From positions 140,001-175,827 of the forward strand of contig CAJNDS010000287.1 in the NCBI GenBank assembly GCA_905221605.1: DNA of 35,827 bases, in the 5' to 3' direction. How positions within the stretch are numbered: position 1 is the stretch's first letter; each line of letters opens with the position of its first letter. The position numbers and the translations under genes were made by a program. The notes below the pieces were generated by a model, which had not been told where the DNA came from, searched no databases, and worked only from the letters and a program-made list of their open reading frames with translations. Below, piece after piece: positions 27,030 to 35,827 of this stretch. This stretch comes from Symbiodinium natans (Eukaryota; Sar; Dinophyceae; Suessiales; Symbiodiniaceae).

Positions 27030-29022
27030 CGTGGCTGAAACTAGCCACAACTCGGGACCTCTTAATGTCTCTGCGGTAGCATAAATTTCAACGCAGGCAG
27101 CCTCAGTAATGGGTTAAACGCCACTCTCTAGGCACTCGGACCACCTTTCGGAAGTGTCGGCGATTCTTGTCACGCAGCCGTCGGCTTTCAGAAGATATGC
27201 GACTGCTGCCGGTGTTGGAGGGAAGGCAGCGTGCTGAGAGGGCTGAGAGGGCTGAGAGGGCTGAGAGGGCTGACGGGCTGAGCAGGAGCTTGTTTTCTTG
27301 TGTGGTTTCCTTGTGAGGTGGCGCCAAGGGCATTGGGGCCTGGATGGCAGGGAACCCGCAGACGAGCGCCCGAGACCCAACTCCCCAACCCAGGCACCGT
27401 GTGCCGCTCTGGCCCCACACGTGCCCCGCCCGTGCCCCACGTGCGCCCCACATGTGCCAACTGAGCTTGGGGTCTGGCGCAGTAGATTCGCGTAGACTGT
27501 GCAGGGCCGTTGGTTTCTTGGGGGAAGCGTAAAGTTGTTCAGGTGGATCGGTGGATCTGCAGTGTCTCACGACAGTCTCGTTCAGGCTCAGGGCACATCT
27601 GGCTGTTGAGTGCCGAGGCCTGTGGAAATGCATCGACCTTGGGAGGCTGGGGGGGGGGGGACGGGTGCGCCGCACATGAACTGGCGATCGGTGATTGTAG
27701 CAAGAGGCAAGAGGCTGCACTCGACAGAGACGGACCAAGGAGCGAAGGGAGAGAGAGAAGTTTTGCATGGCAGGCCCATGCAGGCCCCTCAAGGCGTTCC
27801 CCTGCCCTGCAAGGGTTGGGCCCCCAAGTTGGCTTTCCCTTCAGGAACAAATTCAGCACAAGGGGCAAATCATCAAGTCACGAAAGCCAGCGGAGCTAGG
27901 CTGCTTGATCTGCTTGCCTTGGGACTAGGTCCGGAATGCTGTGAGCTATGGAGGCTATCATAGGATGTGTGGGAGGGTCAACATTGGATGGTGCGCTGGA
28001 ATCAGCTTGGGGTAGGGTCTCTAGGGCATTGAGGCTTGGGGCACTAAGGCTTTAGGGTGTTGCGGGTTTGAGCTCGTGAGCCTCCCCTGCACGAATGCGC
28101 ACGTGCAAGCGGACACCCATGAAGTGGACTTCATGTAAACAGGAACAAACTCTGCAGCGTCTCTGCCTTGTTACTAATCTGTAGATGGTCCTCAAATTAA
28201 CAAATATGATGGAAATCAGTTTGTATAAATGTTGTGCATTGAATAAAGCATCTTTTGTCTAGATTTTCATACTTGGCGCTGTAGGCATTTCTTGGCGGGG
28301 GACTTGTTTGCCAGGCGCGCAGCCTCCCTTTGCCCCACGAGGTGTCGACGAATGCTTTTCGGGAAGCTCGGGCTGTCACTGTCTTCCACACTTCTTCCAC
28401 CACATAAGCGCAAAAGTCCTGGGGATACGCTCCATGATTGCTCTTGAGCTGATCCCCCTAGCTGAAAGTTCGTTCGCAAGCCGCTCAAAAGACTGAAAGA
28501 GACTGTCCAATTGATTCTTCGGGTGTCAGAAGGCCGAGCTCCGCTGGCGCCCGCGAAAGCCTTGGCCATGGACGGTCCTGATGTGCTGATGTGCTCTCCA
28601 CTTGACACTTCCCAGATTAATTCCCATGACTTCCCAGAAATTCTTCCCATGGCTTCCCTCGTCTACTCTCCAAAGTCTACCGGTTCAGTACAGGGTCTGC
28701 CCTTCCAATCGGCAGGACGAGACCAGAGCGGCGGGAAGAGAGCCACTTTGCCGGTCTTGTGGTGTGTTCACGCTTTTTGTTGACATTCTTCGGGGGAACC
28801 TAGAGAAATGGCAGCAAATCGCCCTGGGATATCCTGAGATGCCCATGCTCTGAGGCAGAGAGGAGTGCCGACCATGGACATCTTCGTCCAGTGCCCCAAA
28901 CCTTCAAGTGCTCCCTGTTGTCTTCGTACTGGTACAACCTGGCAGAGGTATGAGAGATCCTGGAGTATACAGGACATGCGGTGTTATGTCGTGTGTCCAG
29001 TGAAGACCACTCTTTGCCCTCA
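27030..29022. other. Intergenic stretch after the PARP-like gene
   Basis: No gene is recognised on either strand. The stretch holds the 9-bp repeat, a run of CCCCACACGTG-like phrases (27411-27460), an 11-bp G run at 27650-27660 and T/G-rich stretches near 28010-28070. A minus-strand frame at 27103-27792 and another at 28267-28650 are open, but they overlap repeats or lack any family pattern. Confidence 0.4.
27233..27282 (+). repeat. 9-bp GCTGAGAGG repeat x 4, with decayed units
   Basis: Four exact units are followed by GCTGACGGG and a partial unit. The Ser/Pro/Gln or Ser/Ala/Leu frames seen on the minus strand are products of this repeat. Confidence 0.8.
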
Positions 29023-29023
29023 G

Positions 29024-29067
29024 AGGACGCCTTAGATCAGCACGCGGCGCTGGCAGAGCAGAGGGAG
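29024..29067 (+). CDS. Candidate microexon, unknown gene
   Basis: It lies between a strong acceptor (CTCTTTGCCCTCAG) and GAG|GTGAGG. It codes for DALDQHAALAEQRE in one frame. A possible partner is the terminal segment ending at 29349. The gene is unknown. Confidence 0.35.
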
Positions 29068-29204
29068 GTGAGGGCCACGAGAGATTTACCATCCCGAAGC
29101 CCTGGAGAAAGGGTTTTCTTCTACAGTTTTGCAAACCTGAAGACTCCTCAACTTGCTTTGCTCTCATCTTGAAAGCTTCCTTTTTGTTGGGGCGGGGTGG
29201 GAAG

Positions 29205-29349
29205 GGAGGGAAGGGCAGCAACAGTGGATCTCCAAGTTGGGGAGGTCTTGACAGAGATCGGCCGCAACCGGCTTCGGGTGCGCCAGACGCAGCTCTCCTT
29301 CGGCGAGCTCGAGGCCTATCCGGGCAAGACCCCGCAAGTCTGGCGGTGA
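29205..29349 (+). CDS. Candidate C-terminal exon, unknown gene
   Basis: The frame reads VDLQVGEVLTEIGRNRLRVR, then QTQLSFGELEAYPGKTPQVW, and ends R-TGA at 29347-29349. The peptide has a balanced, folded look. An AG|GGA site near 29204 would give the same phase as the microexon at 29024-29067. The family is not recognised. Confidence 0.35.
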
Positions 29350-29550
29350 CAGTATGCTTTTGAATGCAACTCGTGGGTTCTTGGGCGTGTTGTTATGTTC
29401 ATAATAGGAACGCGCGCTTACTGGTTATGCAATGTTTGCGGCTAGAATTTCCGAGCAATAAACATAGAGGCAGTAGCAGCCATGGTTTCCGTGGCTGAAA
29501 AGCCCTGCCGTCAGCGAATGATTATGTGTTTCAAGTGTTGTTTTTGCACG

Positions 29551-29572
29551 CCCCCCCCCCCCCCCCCCCCCC
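29551..29572 (+). repeat. Homopolymer, 22 C
   Basis: An uninterrupted C run is followed by CAAAAAAGG. Its length may vary between reads. Confidence 0.9.
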
Positions 29573-29618
29573 AAAAAAGGCCCTCTGTTTAGGACCTTAA
29601 GGCCTGAAGCTTTCCAGC

Positions 29619-29943
29619 CTTTAAGATTCCTGGAGCCCAAAACCTCAAGCTCAGTCTACTGCGTTATCCTTAACCCTGAACACTACCCTTAAAATGCATC
29701 ATCCGGAAAACCACAAGGCAGTCCAGCCGGCCCGTGGGCTACCTATCACAAAATTGTTTGGTGCCTCGTTTCGTAATGAAATTCCATAAGGCTTTACATG
29801 GAGCTGGCCGGGCTTGGCTTTCTGATTCTCCGGGCACTGGCTCTTTAAGATTCCTGGAGCCCAAGACCCTCAGGGCCTCAAGCATTACTGCACAAGCCCT
29901 TAACCCTAAACACAAACCCTCAAACAAAAACAACCGTCCGGAA
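29619..29943 (+). repeat. Direct repeat of about 100 bp with telomere-like parts
   Basis: Units at 29619-29720 and 29844-29943 both begin TTTAAGATTCCTGGAGCCCA. Both carry CCTTAACCCT(A/G)AACAC in the middle and end in TCCGGAAAA. The second unit runs into A19 (29942-29960), as a retroposed sequence might. The CCCTAAAC parts resemble decayed telomere repeats. Confidence 0.65.
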
Positions 29944-30458
29944 AAAAAAAAAAAAAAAAACTTGTGATAATAACGGGTACCTCCAACAAACTCGGTTCGC
30001 AGAATAAATGTTGGCAACTTGTGATCATAGAGGGTGCATATACTAAAGTCAGTGCAACATTGTACAATGTTGTACAACTATGTTATGTCAGGTATACTCC
30101 CATGTGAAACCTATGCCTTCCCTGGCTTAAACACTTCTTGCCCCGTCACCTATTTAGCATTTTGCCAGGTGGAGGAATCGCTAGAAGCAGCGCGGTGTCT
30201 TAGCACGCTGGATGCCGGTGACACGCAGAAGGTCATGCAGCTTGCAGGCCAGTGCCACTATTGTTTGTTCGCATGCTAGTTCGTCGTGTTGAGTTTTTTG
30301 TCCGGAGGGCGCGTTCGCGCAGCCGTGCGTGATCTGCGCATCGCAGCAAGATCAAAGCAGCAAGAGCAGGCATGGACAGCAGATAGGGCTTTGCCAGAGT
30401 GTTTGTTACACGTCGGCAAGGCTTAAGACTTTGCATGCCTGCTGTTCGTGCAGAAAAG

Positions 30459-30713
30459 GTGATTGTCAACAAGCACCTGACACAAGCGGACGTTGAGATC
30501 GAGAAGAGTCGTCAAGAAATGACTTCCATGAAGGAGGCAGCTTCCTTGAGCTTCCTTGGCGGAGAGCAGAGCACCGTGGTGTCCCGAACACCAAGAGTCA
30601 TTCGTGAGGTCATCGATGACAAGTCTTTGACGGTAGCACTGGATGACTCGCAGCCTGCCGTGCCAAAGCCCCTCGATACTGACGGTCAGCCACTCCAGCA
30701 GAGGCCAGCGTGA
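30459..30713 (+). CDS. Open segment upstream of the TTL gene
   Basis: After GCAGAAAAG (AG|GTG) the frame reads VIVNKHLTQADVEIEKSRQE, then SFLGGEQSTVVSRTPRVIRE, VIDDKSLTVALDDSQP, and stops at TGA 30711-30713. It looks like real coding sequence (a coiled-coil start, then a polar region). It may be a 5' exon of the TTL gene whose donor I could not place, or the last exon of another gene. Confidence 0.4.
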   Translation: MIVNKHLTQADVEIEKSRQEMTSMKEAASLSFLGGEQSTVVSRTPRVIREVIDDKSLTVALDDSQPAVPKPLDTDGQPLQQRPA

Positions 30714-30819
30714 AAGCCCTTCACATCTCACAACCAAGCAGCGTGCTCGCATGGTAAAGGTGAGGCTCAGGCTCTGTGAGGTTGTACTCATTGTGCTCCA
30801 CACTCTGACACCGTGACAG

Positions 30820-31725
30820 GTATCGGTACTGCACGAACTGCAAGGTCGGGGGTCATGGCCAGAGGCCCTCGAGTGCACAAGCGGGGAGCCCTCTCGCTTG
30901 CTGGTGCTCTGTACACTTGTGCGTCGCGCTTGGCGCAGGTTCTGCGAGTATTTTTTGGAGAGGCCCGACTGGCGGGTCTATCCCAACCAGAAATGGTTCG
31001 AGGAGTCCCCTCAATGCCAACCCCTACTGAGTGCTTTTGTTGAGTGCATCTCCCCCGCACTTTCTCGCTTTTCCCGGCTCCGAAAAGGATGAGAAGGGCA
31101 ATGAATATCATTGCCCGCTGGGGAAGAAGCTGGTGGATTTTGCCGACGAGTCTCACTTCAGCCGCATCGCAATGTGGGGGGCCCAACAACAGACGGGACC
31201 GAGAAATCCCTCCTCCTTTCAGTGTAAGACTGAAAGGAGAGAAGGAAAGGCGGAGAGGGAAAGCGAAGGGAGAGAGAGAGAGAGAGAGACAGAGAGAGAG
31301 AGTGACAGCAAGAAGGAAGGGCGGCGCTCTGATTGACTTTGAGGTACCTCAAAGGCAGGGCCTGGCTGGAGGAGAAGACCAAGGTGTGTGGGAGGGAAAG
31401 GGCAAGAGAAGGGAAAGAAGAGGAGAGAAAGAGAGAGAGAGAGATACTAATATATAATATATACCAGTAGCTCATTCTTCTTGTTGCTTTCTTCTCACAC
31501 CACCGTGTTCTAGATTTTTTTGACGGGATGCGCTTAGAACTTTAGGGCGGAGATGGGGAGAGAGAAATGTTGTGTGCCATGTTCGCGCGCGCGCGCAAGA
31601 GAGGTGCTGGAGCTGGCACCCGGGAAGATGCCGGAGACGTGCGCCGCTTCGGTGATTCACGGATGACCAGTGACCGGGGGAGATAGATGTTTCTTGCTCT
31701 TGGCAGGTACATTCTCGAGAATGGT
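30820..31725 (+). CDS. TTL gene, N-terminal exons with Cys-rich motif
   Basis: Exon 30820-30864 gives YRYCTNCKVGGHGQ. A GC donor joins it in phase to 30939-31002 (RFCEYFLERPDWRVYPNQ, then KWFE), and a GA donor to 31088-31173 (DEKGNEYHCPLGKKLVDFAD, then ESHFSRIAM). The CxxC...GHGQRxC pattern could be a small zinc site. The later exons fit a dinoflagellate-type TTL N-terminus, but I do not know a named domain. Exon 31707-31725 (YILENG) is the weakest link. Confidence 0.5.
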
Positions 31726-32298
31726 GCGTGGAGAGGTGGTGCCTTCAGAAAGCTCTCAGCAGGTCTCAGGTTTCTGAGAGCAGATTTTGGAGGCTCCCCG
31801 CCGCCGGATTTGGAGGCCTTAGTCCTTGTTTTCTTGAAGCTTTGTTTGTGTATCTCAGTATCTCTTTTCAGCTGCCAGCTCTTTGCTGTCAGCTGCTAAG
31901 GCCTGCGATGTCCCTTGGTTCGTGAAGGAAGCGGACAGAAACTGGGGCACGGGGGCCAAGCTGATGAGCAGCTCTTTTCATTTGAGAGGTCCTTGGTGCT
32001 TGAGTTCTCCTCATTTGCCACTTCGGGCCTGCTTGCATGTCATTTCGGGTAGTCCAGTGTTTGAAAAGGTTGGGATAGGTTTTTTTTTTCACTTCTAAGC
32101 AGACTCCCAACCCAACCTCGAGAGCACGGCGGCCCGTCACGGTCCAAATCTTCCTCACCTTGCTGTTGAGTGCAAGTGGCTTTTTCGATGCCAGGCACGT
32201 CAGTACACGTCGTTGCAAAGCCTTCCGACTGTTTTGGCTTGGTCAAGCCGGGTGCCCCGAGCCACAGAGCTTGAAGCACTGGCTGGATTGAGGGCTTC

Positions 32299-32339
<41 letters not shown>

Positions 32340-34799
32340 ACACCTCTCAGGCCCGAAGGTGTCTACGTCGTTCAACCTCACATCAAGGAGCCCTGTCAGA
32401 GCATGCTTGACCAACGCAACCGCTGAAACGTAGCTCTTCGTTGGAGCCCAAGAAGGAAGAAGAACACAAGCTTTGAAGTCGTATCTGTGAACTATAGCAG
32501 TGATTCCGAGCTGCCAGGATCCGCTCTTGACGGATGATGGCCGGAAGTGCCACATCAAGGTATGCAGCGCGCATTCTTGCAGTCTCAGCTCTTTTCTCAG
32601 CCCCGCGCCTTCCGCTCTTGCCTACAGTTCTATGTGTTCCTCCTGGGCTTCGAAGATGGAGTCCGGTGGCATCTCTACACATTCCAGGCGCCGAGACGGG
32701 CCGGGAGACTAGGGACACTGCCCCGCCTAAAAACAGAGATGCAAATTAAGCAACAAAGCGAGCAGAAAGATACATGAAACACACATCCTATCAGACAAAG
32801 AAGTAGCCGTTAAACGCAATGAGGGTAGCTGAGCCCCGAGCCTTCAGGATGGTTACCTCTCCATCTCTCCGAACAAGTGGTCGCCCACTGACCTGTCAAA
32901 AGACACTCAGGCCCCGGCCACAGCCGAATGCCGAATCCCCCCGAATCCTGCCGAATCCTGCTGAGTCTGCCGTGCAGCCTGCGTCAATCTGCGAACCATC
33001 TCTTGGGTGCACCGGTCCGCGAAGCGTACAACCACCTGAGGTGACCATCATCCGCACCGAGCGGATCGGCGGCTGGAAGGAGCGGAGTTCCGGAAGTTGC
33101 GGTCACCTCACAACCTACCGTCCTCCAACCTCCCACAAATGCATCATAATTCATCCAGCGACCGTGCAGCTTTTGCACTGCCGGTTGCACAGGCGTGGGC
33201 TGACGCATACCCGAAGTGCAAGGCTGTGGTAGCGGAGGCTCGAGCAGTGGATTTATTCCTGGGAAACAGCGTTGACGGTTGATGCGCACTCCGGTGTAGG
33301 CTGCGTACCCCGAAGCTTGAGACACATTGCTGTTGAAAGAAAGAAATGCGATCGAAGCACTTCTCAGATGTGAGTGTAGTTGCAACCAAGCTGTGGGATA
33401 TTGCACGTGAGCTGTGAAACGAAACGCTGCCGGGCTGAGGGCAGACCTCCGGGTCAGGAAAAAGTGCCTTACTTGTATAATTCTTAAACTGGTTCTTACG
33501 AGTGTGGCTAGTCCATGTGACCATGCTTTTAAACGCAGACCGAGTTCATGGAACCTGTAAAGTGGTCAGTCGTTGTTCTGAAATGGCCTGGTCATTTGGC
33601 CGCTGTTGTGGCCTCACGTCGATTCCCTTCAATGCGGGAGGGTTTATGCACAAGCAACTTGTCTGACACAGTCCGAAACATCGAGGGCTATGCCGGGTTT
33701 GGCTGAGCAGCGAACTTCAATTTAATTCTTTCTCTTGCAAGACATGTGCACAAGAGGCCTCATCGGACATCCACGTTTTATGCCTCGCCATTCTCGTGTC
33801 AGGCGTCGACAAATGGGTTCAGTTCGTTGGATCGTCCTGTCTAGAAGGGTGAAAGATGGTTCCAAAAGCAAGCCGACCGTGCTGTCCTGCTCACTCTGTC
33901 CTTCAGTTGACTCACCACTGCTAGCTGCTTGTGCCCGGGAAATGCCGCAAAAGGCAAAAAGCTGGGGTTGGTGTGGGAGGGGGGGGAGTCCCTTTTTTTT
34001 CTCCAACGAAGGCTTCACAAGCCTCATTCCTAAACCACGGGCTGCCAACAATTGAAGCCCCGAACTCCCTAGTGCTTCGAGATGCCCCTCGAGGTGATTG
34101 AGCGTGCTGTCACCCAGGGCAAGCTCGAAGGCGGCGACAAAGCAAGAGCGTGTGTTCAGCATGAGCCGCGGCATGATTTTCAGAACTGGCATCTGCGTGC
34201 TCGTGAGGGCCTTTTGATGCCCTGAACTTGGTGTGCAGGCCGGCTCAACAAGCTCCAGTTCGAGATCTTCTCAGCGGACTTCATCGTTGACACCCGTGGA
34301 GGCGATCCCGGGAGAAGTCGAGACATCTTCTTTCTAAGCTGCACGCCCCCTTGCAATCTGCAGCCAATCCTTTGTCAGATGTGTGGCTCTTCGAGTTCAA
34401 CATGAGCCCTGTGCTGAAAGATCCAAAGGATGCACCAAAGGCTGGAACCCTCCGCGACACGTCGAGTGGCGATATTGACTAGGTTGTGACATGCTTTTCG
34501 CGAGGTCAATGATGCCGACATGGTGCGCGGGGCACTGTCAATTGCGCGGGCCCTCAGCCAACGTAGACGGTGGGATTCTCGGAGCCGATGCCGCGTCATT
34601 CTTTGGGCTCCCAGAAATCTCAGAATCTCAAAATCTTCTAAGTAAGAACCTCCCAACAATCTCATTCATTCCGAGCTCAGAGCTTTGTGAGGTCGCACCT
34701 TGGAGTGGAGGCAGCCCTGGGCTTTGGGACTTTGCCGGGGAGTTCAAGGGCCTCAAGCCGCAGCCCAAGGCCCGGCAGATGAAGCCTCTTACCTTATAA
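30820..34799 (+). CDS. Tubulin-tyrosine-ligase family protein (whole gene)
   Basis: My exon model is 30820-30864, 30939-31002, 31088-31173, 31707-31725 (uncertain), 31901-31946, 32195-32258, 32351-32387, 32518-32559, 32628-32687, 33041-33079, 33193-33237, 34094-34133, 34239-34301, 34379-34440, 34505-34543 and 34692-34799. TTL-family enzymes use ATP to add amino acids (Tyr, Glu or Gly) to tubulin tails or other proteins through an ATP-grasp fold. The core lysine motif, the GRK motif and the DFIVD and EFN metal ligands are all present. Nine of the 15 proposed donors are GC, four GA and two GT. A piece of the domain between 31725 and 31901 may be missing or in an unfound exon. Which amino acid is added cannot be told. 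Confidence 0.75.
31269..31312 (+). repeat. GA-rich microsatellite
   Basis: A GA run with two interruptions lies in an intron of the TTL gene. A second GA-rich run ends near 31443. Confidence 0.9.
31901..32687 (+). CDS. TTL gene, ATP-grasp core exons
   Basis: Five short exons (46, 64, 37, 42 and 60 nt) join in perfect phase to give DVPWFVKEADRNWGTS (ATP-binding Lys), then VHVVAKPSDCFGLVKPGAP, EGVYVVQPHIK, DPLLTDDGRKCHIK (GRK motif) and FYVFLLGFEDGVRWHLYTFQ. The order is exactly that of TTL proteins. Donors are GC at 31947, GA at 32259 and 32388, GT at 32560 and GC at 32688. Confidence 0.82.
32296..32335 (+). repeat. CT microsatellite
   Basis: About 20 CT units with one G interruption lie in the intron just before exon 32351-32387, serving as its pyrimidine-rich region. 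Confidence 0.9.
33041..34799 (+). CDS. TTL gene, C-terminal exons
   Basis: Exons give VTIIRTERIGGWK, AWADAYPKCKAVVAE, VIERAVTQGKLEG, GRLNKLQFEIFSADFIVDTRG (over a split codon), DVWLFEFNMSPVLKDPKDAP and VNDADMVRGALSI. The last exon starts VAPWSGGSPGLWDFAGEF and ends TAA at 34797-34799. The Asp of DFIVD and the Glu and Asn of EFN are the expected magnesium ligands. The largest intron is 33238-34093 and contains no gene I can recognise. All donors here are GA or GC. Confidence 0.8.
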
Positions 34800-35500
34800 G
34801 CCTTATAGTCTATATATTCTATATTTGTTATACGGAGACTTTTTTGGGCGACTTTAAGGGGTGCGCATTGTGCCAGGCGCCCCCGGCAGCAAAGGCCAAG
34901 TGCAGCAAATTTGCTTGTTATAACATTTGCCACACGTGTGCGGTCCAGAAGACGTGCCACACTGATCTCTGACCTCTCTCTGGCCTCTCTCTGGCCTCTC
35001 TCTGGCCCTGCAGCCGCTTCGAGGCCACCCCGCCTCCCGCGCCCGCCTCGCCCTCCGAGTGACCTCGGCACGGCTCTGGGGACTGCGGGGCCGCAGCGAG
35101 CCTTGCGCCGAGCATTGCGTACTGCAGTGTAGCACTCGTTGGCCAGGCCTGTGCCAGCTTCGTGAGAGCTTCACCTGGTAAGCCATGCCAAGTTTCTGAG
35201 ATAATGTACGAATCCTGCGTGGATGCCCCTTGGACGGAATGATCCGCACATTCCGCACGGAGACGGGCTGCCCTGTGAGCAAAAGTCTCCCATAGACTCG
35301 CCATAGACCGTTTGGACGAGCTGCCACGGGTGAAAAGTGCAAACGCTGCCGACGAAGCTTGTGCAAAGGGTCGCTTCTCGATTAATGTTCCACCCTTTTT
35401 AGTAGCGTGCCCCCCCCTCCCCCAAAAAAAGCAGTCGAGGCTGGATTTGATTTGCTCCTGTGTAGATGCTGCCGCAGGTCCGCGGGTTTAAACGTCTGTA
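34800..35500. other. 3' flank, no gene recognised
   Basis: GC-rich sequence has open frames in several registers that mirror each other on the two strands. A TA-rich patch follows the TTL stop (34805-34835). No family motif is present. Confidence 0.4.
34969..35005 (+). repeat. 12-bp CTGGCCTCTCTC repeat x 3
   Basis: Three near-exact units lie shortly after the end of the TTL gene. Confidence 0.8.
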
Positions 35501-35526
35501 ACAGGGAAGGACCTTGTCTGCACCCC
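35501..35526 (+). repeat. Stray minisatellite unit
   Basis: ACAGGGAAGGACCTTGTCT followed by CACCCC closely matches one unit of the 60-68-bp array (11531-11556, 20275-20300). It shows the family is dispersed. Confidence 0.5.
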
Positions 35527-35639
35527 TGAATAACCCAGCTAAATTGACTTTAATCAGGAGATCCCTGCTAAATAGGGTGGAAAAATGTACCAATGTACAA
35601 TATAAGTTCCGCTGGAGCATTAAGATTTGGTTTTGTCTC

Positions 35640-35777
<138 letters not shown>

Positions 35778-35827
35778 CGTGTGTGTGTGGCGTGTGTGTG
35801 GGTGTGTGTGTGGGTGTGTGTGTGGCG

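Noticed and set aside
27103-27792. 229-codon minus-strand frame
   Set aside because: Part is made by the 9-bp GCTGAGAGG repeat, and the rest has no family pattern or splice structure.
30423-30878. 151-codon minus-strand frame over the TTL 5' region
   Set aside because: It mirrors plus-strand exons that join in phase to a recognised family, so it is most likely a shadow.
34544-34645. TTL gene ending at TAA 34643
   Set aside because: Reading through gives an Arg-rich tail unlike the family. A GC donor at 34544 joins in phase to 34692, giving the expected WSGGSPGLWDFAGEFKG end.

Overview
The window looks like nuclear DNA of a dinoflagellate, most probably a Symbiodiniaceae-type alga. Coding sequence is sparse and cut into very short exons. 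When exons are joined to restore recognisable protein families, most introns begin with GC or GA instead of GT and end in AG followed by G, a known dinoflagellate habit. TTTAGGG-type telomere-like motifs, long homopolymers and microsatellites, and diverged gene relics fit the same picture. No bacterial-style operon, ribosome binding site, tRNA, rRNA or CRISPR was seen. All recognisable genes lie on the plus strand.

Layout. 1-5 kb is mostly non-coding with small tandem repeats, one possible microexon and an interstitial telomere-like block. 5.03-6.32 kb holds the second half of an ABCG-type ABC transporter with a damaged Walker B and a frame break, followed at once by the C-terminal half of a ubiquitin-like domain. 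6.72-12.79 kb and 15.38-21.53 kb are two direct copies of one 6.1 kb segment. It carries a family of unrecognised exon-like open segments (His/Gln-rich coiled coil, hydrophobic segment, second coiled coil, helical 184-residue ORF), two kinds of degenerate minisatellite, and the first exon of a further protein whose 3' part (to 13.36 kb) survives only behind copy 1. Copy 2 keeps ORFs that copy 1 has broken. Copy 2 is followed by a decayed protein kinase (21.64-22.11 kb).

22.6-27.03 kb is one multi-exon gene coding for a poly(ADP-ribose) polymerase-type protein with five repeated Cys/His zinc-binding-like modules. Three modules precede the catalytic region. Two appear to be nested inside it, between the first helix and the His-Gly-Thr strand. 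This is the most interesting object in the window.

30.82-34.80 kb is a second multi-exon gene, a tubulin-tyrosine-ligase (TTL) family ATP-grasp enzyme with an unusual Cys-rich N-terminus. All its metal-ligand motifs are visible after splicing in silico. The 3' end of the window is simple-sequence DNA ending in a long GT microsatellite.

The genes do not form an evident pathway. Exon joins were made by eye from frame, phase and family pattern. They need transcript evidence.
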